A stretch of 64,000 bases of DNA from Halobacillus salinus (lineage in GTDB: Bacteria > Bacillota > Bacilli > Bacillales > Halobacillaceae): NCBI RefSeq assembly GCF_004684905.1, contig NZ_SRJC01000001.1, positions 124,001 to 188,000 on the forward strand. Reading direction: 5' to 3'. The position numbers were made by a program, and so were the translations under genes. The notes beneath the pieces were generated by a model. The model was given only the letters and a program-made list of their open reading frames with translations. It was not told the DNA's origin and made no database searches. Below are positions 14,821-23,033 of the stretch, in pieces. Each line of letters begins with the position of its first letter. Position 1 is the stretch's first letter.

Positions 14821-16066
14821 AGGAATATTTGAACTTATGACAGAAGCACAACTGAAGAAATATGCAGAACTTGCCGTGCGAGCCGGTGTGAACCTACAGA
14901 AAAACCAACTGTTGATCATTCACAGTGATATACAACATGCTCCGTTTGCACGACAGATCCAAACGGCAGCTTACGAAGCAGGAGCAGCTAACGTTTTCAT
15001 CGACTGGACCGATGAACAATCTACCAAAGCATTTTACCTGAACGCAGACGATTGTGTGATCGATCACTATCCAGATTGGCAGGCTGCACGTTTCAAGGAA
15101 TGGGAACAGGCGGATGCTGCTTTCATCCATATCATCTCTGAGAACTTTGAAGTGTTTAAAGAGGTTCCTTCAGAAAGGATCGATCGTTTCCAGAAAGCTT
15201 CCCGCACCAAATTGAGGAGTCATCATTCGAAAATACGATCCCACGAGGTACGCTGGTGTCTTCTGGCTGTGCCGAGCGTTGAATGGGCAACGAAAGTATT
15301 CCCCGACTTACGTGAAGAAGAAGCTTTGAGATCATTATGGGAACTCATAATGACAGGAGCGCGGGCAGATGGAGAGGATCCTATCAAAGATTGGGAACGT
15401 CACCATAAAGCCTTCGAATCCCGGAAAGAATTCCTGAATGAGAGGCAGTTCGAAGCCCTGCATTTCACCAATACCCTCGGAACGGATTTATTCGTTGGAC
15501 TACCAGAAGATCATCTCTACATCGGTGGGGGTGTCATGGATAAAAACGGCATTCCATTCTTTCCGAATATCCCTACGGAAGAAATCTTTACGGCTCCTCA
15601 CAAAAATATGGTGAACGGTAAATTGGTAGGTACGAAACCTCTGATCTATGGGGGGAGTGTCATCGATGACTTTTATCTCCTATTCCAAGATGGGCGAATC
15701 ACTGATTATTATGCCGCGAAGGGACAGGAAGCGTTACGTAACCTGATTGAAACGGACGAAGGATCCCATTATCTCGGTGAGATCGCTTTGGTCTCTGATA
15801 ACTCCCCTCTTGCTCAGGCTGATACTCTCTTCTACAATACCTTGTTTGATGAAAATACGTCCTGCCACATCGGAATCGGAAATGCATCGCCGTCCAATCT
15901 TCAAAATGGCAAAGACCGATCAGAGGAAGAGTCGAAGGAAGAGGGTTTGAATGCTTCCATCTTGTCCGTCAATGCGACCTTTGGTAGTAGAGATATGAAA
16001 GTAAATGGAAGGAAAGAAGATGGAACGGAAGTATTGCTGATGGAAGATGGGGATTTCCAGTTTTAA
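14813..16066 (+). CDS. M29 (AmpS-like) aminopeptidase with altered metal-ligand motif (417 aa)
   Basis: Length and motifs match M29 metallo-aminopeptidases. GTDLFVGLPEDHLYIGGG and PTEEIFTAPHKNMVNG hold the first glutamate ligand, LGEIALV the second, and FDENTSCHIGIG a histidine ligand. The family's last metal motif, normally SLVHVDxMIGS, reads SILSVNATFGS here, so the His and Asp ligands appear replaced by Ser and Asn. This may change or abolish activity. GGGAGG precedes the ATG. It is coupled to the small membrane gene upstream and followed closely by two more membrane-protein genes. Confidence 0.88.
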   Translation: MTKGIFELMTEAQLKKYAELAVRAGVNLQKNQLLIIHSDIQHAPFARQIQTAAYEAGAANVFIDWTDEQSTKAFYLNADDCVIDHYPDWQAARFKEWEQADAAFIHIISENFEVFKEVPSERIDRFQKASRTKLRSHHSKIRSHEVRWCLLAVPSVEWATKVFPDLREEEALRSLWELIMTGARADGEDPIKDWERHHKAFESRKEFLNERQFEALHFTNTLGTDLFVGLPEDHLYIGGGVMDKNGIPFFPNIPTEEIFTAPHKNMVNGKLVGTKPLIYGGSVIDDFYLLFQDGRITDYYAAKGQEALRNLIETDEGSHYLGEIALVSDNSPLAQADTLFYNTLFDENTSCHIGIGNASPSNLQNGKDRSEEESKEEGLNASILSVNATFGSRDMKVNGRKEDGTEVLLMEDGDFQF

Positions 16067-16112
16067 TTTCATAACTGTAAAATCAAACAGTGAACTCATA
16101 AGGAGAATGAAA

Positions 16113-16298
16113 ATGAGCGACGAAAAGGACAAATCAATAGAACATACTTATCTAGCAGTTGGAATTGGTGTCGGATTACCTTTGGGTGCGGCGCTTGGGT
16201 TATTGCTATTTGATGACATAGCAACCGGAGCCGGTATAGGTTTGGTTTTTGGAATCACAATTGGAACTGTAGCTGACTCATTTAAAAGAAAAGAGTAG
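16113..16298 (+). CDS. Small glycine-rich membrane protein (61 aa)
   Basis: ATG 16113 stands seven bases after AAGGAG; the ATG at 16107 is too close to that site. Two glycine-rich hydrophobic segments (GIGVGLPLGAALGLLLF and GAGIGLVFGITIG) could form a helical hairpin, followed by a basic end. The function is unknown. Confidence 0.65.
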   Translation: MSDEKDKSIEHTYLAVGIGVGLPLGAALGLLLFDDIATGAGIGLVFGITIGTVADSFKRKE

Positions 16299-16317
16299 AT
16301 AAAGGAGAGGCGAGTGA

Positions 16318-16632
16318 ATGAAATTCCTTAAAACCATCCTGTTATACTTATCGGTCCTAATCGAGATGATCCTTTTCTTCCTCCTCAATGTGGTGGTCGG
16401 CCTCTTTGATGTCCTATTGTCCTATTCCATTGTTTACGTACCCATCCTGTTTTTCATTTTCAAAGGACTTTTAGATTTGCAGTACTGGCAATTGGCCTTG
16501 TTTGTGATCGTCTGGATCGTTTTACGACTTTTTCGTCACAGCCTTCAAAAAGTATTCGGGGACAAACTCGACTCTTATAGGGAAAATCTTAAAAGGCACA
16601 GAAGAGCACTCGACCATTATGATGGAGATTAA
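16318..16632 (+). CDS. Membrane protein, unknown (104 aa)
   Basis: An AAAGGAGAGG site precedes the ATG. Three hydrophobic helices (about residues 5-25, 30-50 and 56-75) are followed by a strongly basic tail (RENLKRHRRALDHYDGD). It follows the previous small gene by 19 bases and is probably in the same operon. Confidence 0.6.
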   Translation: MKFLKTILLYLSVLIEMILFFLLNVVVGLFDVLLSYSIVYVPILFFIFKGLLDLQYWQLALFVIVWIVLRLFRHSLQKVFGDKLDSYRENLKRHRRALDHYDGD

Positions 16633-16783
16633 TCATTATGGTAGTAGATATGATTAGAGTGCTTTAAGACATATAGCTGCTGTGGAGAAAGGAAAGAAAA
16701 GAGTATGGAAGAAGACAGAGCGGAAGTCCTACTAATGAAAGGACTCGATTCCCTATTATAAATCCTTTGGAACGATAAACATA

Positions 16784-16792
16784 TGCTATAAT
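16784..16792 (+). promoter_or_regulatory. Extended -10 promoter of the MNT/HEPN pair
   Basis: TGCTATAAT is a perfect extended -10 element, 24 bases before the nucleotidyltransferase start. No good -35 box is seen at 17 bases, which is usual for extended -10 promoters. Confidence 0.5.
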
Positions 16793-16816
16793 GGGACAAA
16801 AAAGAGGAGGGATCTT

Positions 16817-17140
16817 ATGGGGTGTCCTGCAGGTATGCGAGAGCAAATATTAGTGCAACTAAAAACGATTCTGAATAATCAACTCGGCATGGAAGAAGTA
16901 CGCATTTACTTATTTGGTTCTTGGGCGAGACAGGAAGAAAAACATAGTTCGGACATCGATATTGCGATTGAATCCCAGAATCCAATCCCTTCTTTTAAAT
17001 GGAATAATCTGATTGAGCAAATTGAAGAGTCTACCATTCCTTACAAGGTAGACGTCGTCAATTTACATGATGCGAATGAAGCCTTAGTCCAACAAGTGAA
17101 AGGTGAGGGGATTTTGTGGAAAGATTACAACAACGATTAG
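16817..17140 (+). CDS. MNT-type minimal nucleotidyltransferase, antitoxin of an MNT/HEPN pair (107 aa)
   Basis: FGSWARQEEKHSSDIDIAI is the GS-x10-DxD active-site motif of minimal nucleotidyltransferases. In characterised MntA/HepT (type VII) pairs this protein neutralises the HEPN RNase by adding AMP to it. A GAGGAGGG site precedes the ATG. The next gene starts 24 bases before this one ends and encodes the HEPN partner. Confidence 0.85.
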   Translation: MGCPAGMREQILVQLKTILNNQLGMEEVRIYLFGSWARQEEKHSSDIDIAIESQNPIPSFKWNNLIEQIEESTIPYKVDVVNLHDANEALVQQVKGEGILWKDYNND

Positions 17141-17514
17141 AAGCAGCAGAAAAAGCGTTGAATGCATTTGAAAAGTTGGCTACCATTAAAAGCCCTGACG
17201 ACATAGAACGGGATGCAGCGATACAAAGGTTTGAATTTTCTTTTGAAGCCAGCTGGAAAGCGGCTAAGCAATATTTATATGACGTAGAAGGAGTAGATGC
17301 CGGCTCTCCGAAGGCAGTCATACGTAGTTGCAGAGAGGTCAAATTATTTGGAGATGACGAGACCGTTTTAGCATTGGAAATGGTAAATGATCGGAATTTG
17401 ACCGTGCATACGTATAATGAAGAAGTAGCCATTAAAATTCACAAGAACTTGTCCAGATATTATGATCTTCTAAAGCAATGGGTCCAACGGATGAATGGAA
17501 ATGTAGCAGAATAA
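17116..17514 (+). CDS. HEPN-domain protein, probable RNase toxin of the pair (132 aa)
   Basis: An all-helical protein of the HI0074/HEPN class. It carries the R-x4-H RNase motif as RNLTVH (near residue 95) and typical helices such as RFEFSFEASWKAAKQYL. In known systems this protein is a dimeric RNase, inactivated when the MNT partner AMPylates a nearby tyrosine; HTY directly follows the motif here, which fits. The start is GTG 17116, overlapping the antitoxin gene, so translation is coupled. Confidence 0.85.
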   Translation: MERLQQRLEAAEKALNAFEKLATIKSPDDIERDAAIQRFEFSFEASWKAAKQYLYDVEGVDAGSPKAVIRSCREVKLFGDDETVLALEMVNDRNLTVHTYNEEVAIKIHKNLSRYYDLLKQWVQRMNGNVAE

Positions 17515-17519
17515 GTATT

Positions 17520-17561
17520 AACAAAGCCCTGACGTAAGTAACTTCGTCTAGGGCTTTGTTT
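17520..17561 (+). terminator. Terminator of the MNT/HEPN operon
   Basis: ACAAAGCCCT pairs with AGGGCTTTGT, with an inner GACG/CGTC stem, and is followed by TTTAAAT. Confidence 0.75.
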
Positions 17562-17585
17562 AAATCGGCTGGAGGTCGTACAGTA

Positions 17586-18455
17586 ATGGATAACTATGAA
17601 CGGAGAATTAAAGAACTGTATCCGGATTTGAAGATAGACCAAATTGAATGGAATGAAATCGGCCAAAACAATGATGTGATCATCGTAAATAATTCGCTTG
17701 TTTTCAGATTCCCGAAGTACATAGAAGGTATATATAAATTAGAAAAAGAAACGAAGATATTGGATCAGATAAAGGGAAACGTCAGTCTATCCATCCCCCG
17801 CCCTCAATACAGAGCTTTCGAGCCTTATGAAGTAGGCAAAGTCTTTACTGGCTATCCATTTATTCAAGGTTCTCCTTTATGGTCCCAAACAATGAAAGAA
17901 ATAAAGAATGAAGAACATATACAGGTCCTTTCCTCCCAATTAGTTGCATTCCTTTCTGAACTTCACTCTCAACCTGTCGCCAGCTTAGATATAAAGAAAC
18001 AAACCGCTAAAGATATACGCCAATCTGTGGTGGAGCTATACAATGATTTTCAAGAAAAGTTGTTCCCATATATGAAGGAAATATCAAAGTCAGAGGTCTC
18101 CCATAACTTTGAAGGCTTTTTATCAAGAGATGAACTTTTCGATTTCGATACAGTTCTGATCCATGGCGATTTCGGTGCATCTAATATTTTGTGGGATCCA
18201 ACAACTAATAGAATATCTGGCGTCATCGACTTTGGAGAAGCGGAGATTGGAGATCCAGCTTATGATTTTGCAGGACTATTAGCGAGTTATGGTCAACCTT
18301 TTGTGGAGAGGTGTCTGAGCTTGTGTCCTGAAGGAGAAAAGGTTCTTGATAGGATAACCTTTTATAAGAGTACATTCGCTTTACAAGAAGCCCTTCATGG
18401 ATGGAAGAATAGTGATGTAGAGGCATTTGAAAATGGAATCAGGGACTATAGATAA
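17586..18455 (+). CDS. Aminoglycoside phosphotransferase (APH) family kinase (289 aa)
   Basis: The catalytic loop reads HGDFGASNILWD (Brenner motif HGDxxxxN) and the metal-binding motif IDFGEAEIGDPAYD. The N-lobe is present around VVFRFPKYIEGIYKLEKE. The fold phosphorylates small molecules; members include APH(2'')-like resistance enzymes and many housekeeping kinases, so drug resistance cannot be assumed. ATG 17586 follows GGAGG by ten bases. Confidence 0.8.
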   Translation: MDNYERRIKELYPDLKIDQIEWNEIGQNNDVIIVNNSLVFRFPKYIEGIYKLEKETKILDQIKGNVSLSIPRPQYRAFEPYEVGKVFTGYPFIQGSPLWSQTMKEIKNEEHIQVLSSQLVAFLSELHSQPVASLDIKKQTAKDIRQSVVELYNDFQEKLFPYMKEISKSEVSHNFEGFLSRDELFDFDTVLIHGDFGASNILWDPTTNRISGVIDFGEAEIGDPAYDFAGLLASYGQPFVERCLSLCPEGEKVLDRITFYKSTFALQEALHGWKNSDVEAFENGIRDYR

Positions 18456-18484
18456 CTCAAAATTATTTAGGGAAGAGGGATTCT

Positions 18485-19246
18485 ATGAAGGTTACCGATT
18501 ATTCGAAAGTAGCGGAAGTTTATGACAGTAATCCATTCCGCTTTGAAGAAATAAAAGTGGACACGGATCTAGAAAAATACATACAAAATAACCGCAAATC
18601 ATCCTATCATTTCCTAGACCTAGCATGTGGCACAGGTATTTACTTAAGTCATCAGTACAATTCATTCAAGGAATCCAACATTAACTGGCACGGTCTTGAT
18701 GCCTCACAGGAGATGCTGACTAAAGCGAAAGACAAAGTTGAGGATGTAACACTCGAGAAAGGGTTTGCGGAGAGCTTGCCTTATGAAGATGGGGGCTTTG
18801 ATGTTATTACGAATAACTATGCTTTCCACCACTTTGAAGGGAAAGAGAAAGCTCTAGATGAAATCCATCGAGTCCTAAAAAGAGGTGGAATGCTCAAATT
18901 GCATAACATCGATATCTATGGAATGAAGAATTGGTGGGTATATCATTACTTTCCGTCGGCTTTGGTAGAGGATTATAAGAGGTTCTGGAGTAAAGAAGTT
19001 CTGTTCAGCGAGCTATCCCGAAGAGGCTTTGACGTCAGAATGGACTGCAGCTATCAAATGGAAAAGATCAAAGTAGCTGATTATATAGAGCTCGCAGAAA
19101 ACAGGGATATATCGGTGCTTACCCTGATTGATGACGTGGAATATAACCGGGGCCTCTACAGGATGAAGCAGGATTTAGAAGAATCCCCTGAAAGGAAAGT
19201 CACGAATGATTTTTCAGAACTGATATGTATAGCTAGAAAAAAATGA
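18485..19246 (+). CDS. Class I SAM-dependent methyltransferase (253 aa)
   Basis: Motif I is LDLACGTGIYLS (about residues 40-51), followed by the acidic LDAS of motif II and the PYEDGGFDVITNNYAFHHF region. These mark the methyltransferase fold (Methyltransf_11 type). The acceptor is unknown. An AGAGGGATTCT site precedes the ATG. The gene follows the phosphotransferase by 29 bases and is probably cotranscribed. Confidence 0.82.
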   Translation: MKVTDYSKVAEVYDSNPFRFEEIKVDTDLEKYIQNNRKSSYHFLDLACGTGIYLSHQYNSFKESNINWHGLDASQEMLTKAKDKVEDVTLEKGFAESLPYEDGGFDVITNNYAFHHFEGKEKALDEIHRVLKRGGMLKLHNIDIYGMKNWWVYHYFPSALVEDYKRFWSKEVLFSELSRRGFDVRMDCSYQMEKIKVADYIELAENRDISVLTLIDDVEYNRGLYRMKQDLEESPERKVTNDFSELICIARKK

Positions 19247-19278
19247 CCATTCTAAATGTATGGATAAGGAGCTAAGAC

Positions 19279-20055
19279 ATGGAAGCAGTGAAACCAGAGA
19301 AATATCATATCATCAAGAACCGCCTCCAAAGGGATGCCTCTTTTGTACCTGTTTTTGCTTATGCAGTACTGGATGGTTCTATCGATGGAACGGTGTACAG
19401 TGAGTCTGAAGACTTGGAAACCGTGCTAGTCAAGACAACTAATGGTCTGTACTTTATTTACGGGGACGTAGCTAATGATAAGTCCAATCAATGGCTGATC
19501 CACCAATTCAGAAAAAGCAAAACCGCTGGAAAAAGGTTCACCTTATTTACAGCTTCAGAACTGTGGGATGCATTGCTAAATGACTACCTTGACGAGGAAG
19601 CGAAGCAATTAAAAAGATATAGTTTCGAATACCTTATGGAAAGTACATCACCTTTTTCACTTGAGCCACCAAGAGGTTATGAATTGAAGCCGATCAACTC
19701 CACCCACATCGAACAATCCGCTGAGTTTGACGAATCTTATTACAGGAAGTACTGGGGTTCTGAAACGGATTTTCTTATGAAAGGGTTCGGATTTTGCATG
19801 CTTCATAATGGAGAGGTCGTCAGTGAAGGGACATCGATATTCTGTTCAAGGGATGTTGCAGAAATAGATATCGCTACGAATGACAGGCACAGAGGGAAGG
19901 GACTCGCCACTGTAGTATCCGAGGCATTCATCCATCATTGCTTGGAGCAAGGACTGGTTCCGAGGTGGGACTGTGATGTCTCGAATAGCGCTTCAATAAA
20001 ATTGGCGGAGAAGGTAGGCTTTGCACATCCTTCTACTTATTCTGTTTTCATATGA
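19279..20055 (+). CDS. GNAT acetyltransferase, PF12746-like family (258 aa)
   Basis: The C-terminal half has the acetyl-CoA motif TNDRHRGKGLATVVS and the family signature WDCDVSNSASIKLAEKVGF. It is a second member of the family seen at 8990. The N-terminal half carries a divergent domain. TAAGGAGC precedes the ATG. The substrate is unknown. Confidence 0.82.
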   Translation: MEAVKPEKYHIIKNRLQRDASFVPVFAYAVLDGSIDGTVYSESEDLETVLVKTTNGLYFIYGDVANDKSNQWLIHQFRKSKTAGKRFTLFTASELWDALLNDYLDEEAKQLKRYSFEYLMESTSPFSLEPPRGYELKPINSTHIEQSAEFDESYYRKYWGSETDFLMKGFGFCMLHNGEVVSEGTSIFCSRDVAEIDIATNDRHRGKGLATVVSEAFIHHCLEQGLVPRWDCDVSNSASIKLAEKVGFAHPSTYSVFI

Positions 20056-20122
20056 AACGTACATAATTAGGTGGAATGGAACGGGGAAACAGAACAGCTC
20101 GTGCTGACCAATTAACCTCAGG

Positions 20123-20148
20123 TGAAACGTTTACTCAAGGCATTCGTA
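20123..20148 (+). promoter_or_regulatory. ECF (SigW-type) promoter
   Basis: TGAAAC at 20123-20128 and CGTA at 20145-20148 are separated by exactly 16 bases, a perfect match to the Bacillus SigW consensus. It lies about 40 bases upstream of the lipoprotein start, so that gene is probably part of an envelope-stress regulon. Confidence 0.7.
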
Positions 20149-20186
20149 TATGTAATATATGGGAACGATTGAAAAGGAGAGGAAAT

Positions 20187-20672
20187 ATGAAATACTTAGC
20201 AGCTGCGGTAATGATCGTCTTAGTTGTTTTAGCCGGGTGCGCCAATTCCAATGCAAGTGAAGGCGTTCCTTATGATAACGAAAGCCTCCAAACCCAATTA
20301 GAAGAGCAGTCTTATCAACTGAAGTTACCGACGCAATTTCCGTTTGAAATAAGCGATGCGAAATTCTCAGCAGCACCGACTGAGAATGAAGAAAAGGTGT
20401 TCGACTTCACTTTTATCGGTGAAGGGGAAGCCGTAGAGCTTATGACGTTCAACGGGGAATCCATCAATCTGGATGTCGAAACAGAAGCAGTGCAGATCGG
20501 GTCGATCGAGGGTCAGTATGCCGAGCAGGAAGTGAATGATCAGGGAACCACTGTCAGACGACTGGTTTGGAAAGAAGACGGTGTCGTGTACAATATGTCA
20601 TCGGCTGATGATCAGGAAAATGGTGGAGTTTCCAAAGAGGAATTGATTCAAATTGCGGAGTCTTTCGAATAA
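20187..20672 (+). CDS. Predicted lipoprotein under ECF-type promoter (161 aa)
   Basis: The signal sequence ends in VLAGC. The mature part is acidic and beta-rich, with no catalytic motif I recognise. The chosen ATG has AAAAGGAGAGG upstream; the longer frame would include the promoter. The SigW-like promoter suggests induction by cell-envelope stress. Confidence 0.8.
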   Translation: MKYLAAAVMIVLVVLAGCANSNASEGVPYDNESLQTQLEEQSYQLKLPTQFPFEISDAKFSAAPTENEEKVFDFTFIGEGEAVELMTFNGESINLDVETEAVQIGSIEGQYAEQEVNDQGTTVRRLVWKEDGVVYNMSSADDQENGGVSKEELIQIAESFE

Positions 20673-20755
20673 ACCATCTGCTATTGTGCCAGTCAATGTT
20701 GCTGTTATAGATAGGGACATTCATTTAACTAACAGAAAGCAGGGGGATAAAGATC

Positions 20756-20974
20756 ATGAGCAAAGCGATGATAAAAGGGACTATAAGTGTCATAGTTGGG
20801 GCTCTCATATTCTTTTCCCTGTTTTTTCTTAATTCAACGGATGACCTTGTTGAAATGGCGATTTGAGGAGCGGTTTCTTGCGTGTTAGGTTACGTTTTCC
20901 TTTCTTCTTTCATAATGTCTGACAAAGAAACCGAGGATTTTGAGAAGAAGGTGGATGACACTTTTTCCAAGTGA
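20756..20974 (+). pseudogene. Two-helix membrane protein interrupted by an in-frame TGA
   Basis: ATG follows AGGGGGATAAAG. The frame encodes a helix (residues 7-25), then NSTDDLVEMAI, then TGA at 20864-20866. It continues in the same frame with a second helix (GAVSCVLGYVFLSSFI) and an acidic tail to a stop at 20972-20974. The coherent two-helix design across the stop suggests a recent nonsense mutation. Alternatively, a 36-residue one-helix protein is made. Confidence 0.6.
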
Positions 20975-20981
20975 GCATATG

Positions 20982-21020
20982 ACTTAAAACAGAACTTCGA
21001 CTTGAAGTTCTGTTTTAAGT
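20982..21020 (+). terminator. Long-stem terminator
   Basis: A perfect 17-base stem (20982-20998 with 21004-21020) includes GTTTT in its right arm. It follows the interrupted membrane-protein gene. Confidence 0.6.
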
Positions 21021-21047
21021 GGGATTAAGTTGGAAGGGGATTAGGTA

Positions 21048-21332
21048 ATGGAATATGGATTACTGATAATCGGTATCTCTCTATTAGTGATTTCCTATTT
21101 GGTCGGGGTGAAAAAACAGACATGGCTGTTAGCTGGATTCAATGAGAAGAATATAAAAAACAAGTCTTTGCTAGGTGTAATAACTGGAGCGGGATTCTTT
21201 CTTCCGTTGGGTCTATTAGTGATTTTCAATGGTGTCTTCGATTATGCCAATGAAGGTACTGTGCTTGCGGTGGTTATGCTAGTGTTGCTTTTAATAGTGT
21301 ATATTTTTATTAATAAGAGGTTGCTTGATTAA
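21048..21332 (+). CDS. DUF3784-like membrane protein (94 aa)
   Basis: Three hydrophobic helices (about residues 3-20, 42-64 and 71-90) are joined by KKQTWLLAGFNEKN, which resembles the conserved AGYN loop of DUF3784 proteins. That assignment is from pattern memory. The function is unknown. Confidence 0.6.
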   Translation: MEYGLLIIGISLLVISYLVGVKKQTWLLAGFNEKNIKNKSLLGVITGAGFFLPLGLLVIFNGVFDYANEGTVLAVVMLVLLLIVYIFINKRLLD

Positions 21333-21371
21333 TGATTCAGGTGGGAGTGGGAGTTAAAGCCGGGAGGGCGT

Positions 21372-21623
21372 ATGAAAAAAGTATCGAAATACCTTAGCAA
21401 TAGTTTGTTATTAATCTCAATAATTATGATTCTGTTAGTTTTATTTATAGATGTTCCTTTCACTTGGATGAACATTTGGCTGTTCTTAGCTCCATCCCTC
21501 GTCATTCAAGAGTACACACAGTTGCCTCCAAAAGGAAAAAGAAGAGTGTACTCCTTTGTTTACATCAGTGTTGCTTCAGTCATGTTTGGGATCGCAACCT
21601 TATCACTATTCATTGATGGATAA
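21372..21623 (+). CDS. Small membrane protein (83 aa)
   Basis: GGGAGGGCGT precedes the ATG. Hydrophobic helices lie at about residues 10-27, 30-45 and 59-79, with a basic PPKGKRRVY loop. No family is recognised. It is in line with the preceding DUF3784-like gene. Confidence 0.6.
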   Translation: MKKVSKYLSNSLLLISIIMILLVLFIDVPFTWMNIWLFLAPSLVIQEYTQLPPKGKRRVYSFVYISVASVMFGIATLSLFIDG

Positions 21624-21692
21624 GGACGGAAGAGTTGAACAGGGCAATAGAGTTTGAGGTAGCCTTGCAATATCAGGAGAGGAGTTCAGTAG

Positions 21693-22172
21693 TTGCGAAC
21701 TTTTATTGTGCTTGCTCTTTTTGGTGTCACTTTGTTCTCTCTTGTATGGGCAACGATAGATAATAGTGCTTCTGATGAACAATCAACTTTAAGTGATTGT
21801 ACGAGGGTTGAGGAGTCATTCCCTAAAGGCCACCTAAATTATTTAAAGCAACACGGTTGGCACATTGCATCGAAATGCAGAACAAGCACAGAAGTGATAG
21901 ATTACTATCCTGAGTCTATAGAAACTTTACAAAGCGGTGGTTTGAATTTAAAACCGTACAACAAAAAGGGGACAGAGGCAAAAATAACTACATATATTCT
22001 GAAAGAAGAACAACAAAACGGTGATAACCTGACTGCCACTATTTATGAAATAAAAGGGGAAATAATTGGGGGTTACGGGACATTGAAGAATTGGTCACCT
22101 GGAATTTTTTCTTTAGATGATAAGGGGCGTTTATTGGAGCAAGACAAAATACTTAGACCTCATCAACCGTAA
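21693..22172 (+). CDS. Secreted or membrane-anchored protein (159 aa)
   Basis: A TTG start follows GGAGAGGAG. One N-terminal hydrophobic helix (residues 3-20) is followed by an exported soluble domain with two cysteines (DCTRVEES and ASKCRT), possibly a disulfide. No family is recognised. Confidence 0.6.
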   Translation: MRTFIVLALFGVTLFSLVWATIDNSASDEQSTLSDCTRVEESFPKGHLNYLKQHGWHIASKCRTSTEVIDYYPESIETLQSGGLNLKPYNKKGTEAKITTYILKEEQQNGDNLTATIYEIKGEIIGGYGTLKNWSPGIFSLDDKGRLLEQDKILRPHQP

Positions 22173-22246
22173 GAAGCGTGCGAGAGGATAAAAGTCTGCC
22201 TTCGATAAATGATTGCTGGAATAGAGATTTTGTTGGGAGTGGGAGC

Positions 22247-22765
22247 ATGGAGAAGTGGGATATTTACGACAAGGATAGAAACCGGACAGGCAAGCAAATG
22301 AATCGCGGGAATGCATTTGAAAAGGATGCCTACCATTTGGTGATTCACGTGTGCTTATTCAACGAGTCTGGTGAAATGCTGATCCAGCAACGTCAGCCGG
22401 ACAAGGAAGATTGGAAGAACATGTGGGACATTACCGTAGGAGGTAGTGCTATAGCTGGTGAAACCAGTCAGCAAGCAGCAGAAAGGGAAGTTCACGAAGA
22501 AATCGGTTATACACTGGGCCTTCAGGACAGTCGTCCGTCTCTGACGGTCAACTTCGAATACGGGTTTGATGACTATTATCTTATCGAGACCGATCTTGAC
22601 ATCTCGGAGCTTTCCCTGCCGACAGAAGAAGTGAAACAGGTGAAGTGGGCCGATAAGGATGAGGTTTTGCATATGATTTCTGATGGTTCTTTCATTCCAT
22701 ATCGGGAAGCATTGATCGAATTATTGTTTGATATGAGGGGAAGCATGGGAGCGCACAATCTGTGA
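22247..22765 (+). CDS. NUDIX hydrolase, isopentenyl-diphosphate-isomerase-like subgroup (172 aa)
   Basis: The NUDIX box GGSAIAGETSQQAAEREVHE, continuing EIGY, matches G-x5-E-x7-REU-x-EE-x-GU exactly. The N-terminal WDIYDKDRNRTGK and the MLIQQRQPDKEDWKNMWD stretch are typical of the YfcD/IDI-like NUDIX subgroup. The substrate cannot be told from sequence. ATG 22247 follows GGGAGTGGGAGC; the upstream extension has no ribosome site. Confidence 0.82.
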   Translation: MEKWDIYDKDRNRTGKQMNRGNAFEKDAYHLVIHVCLFNESGEMLIQQRQPDKEDWKNMWDITVGGSAIAGETSQQAAEREVHEEIGYTLGLQDSRPSLTVNFEYGFDDYYLIETDLDISELSLPTEEVKQVKWADKDEVLHMISDGSFIPYREALIELLFDMRGSMGAHNL

Positions 22766-22913
22766 ATACAACAATGGTTTTCATAGAAGGAACTAACTCA
22801 TTCGAGGCGAATAATACATAGATTACGACTTTACTGCAGTGAGTAATGGATTAATACATTTCATCATATGCTTATATGGACAACTGGAATCGTATAGATT
22901 CATCGAGGGTTCC

Positions 22914-22977
22914 GTTGCTGCAGTAAGGAAAATGCAACTCTGGTTTTAAGTCTTCCTTTTTAAGGGGGACTTTTTTA
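22914..22977 (+). promoter_or_regulatory. Hairpin and terminator in the uppP leader
   Basis: GTTGC (22914-22918) can pair with GCAAC (22934-22938). Next comes AAGTCTTCCTT/AAGGGGGACTT, an 11-pair stem followed by TTTT, ending 56 bases before uppP. It could simply end the NUDIX transcript, or it could be an attenuator within the uppP leader. Confidence 0.45.
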
Positions 22978-23033
22978 TAGGTGCTCTATTAGACTAATGT
23001 CCGAAATCCGATTGATACAGGGAGAAGTGAGCT

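Noticed and set aside
17586-18455. Considered calling the phosphotransferase an aminoglycoside resistance gene
   Set aside because: The fold motifs do not determine the substrate, and no resistance context is present.
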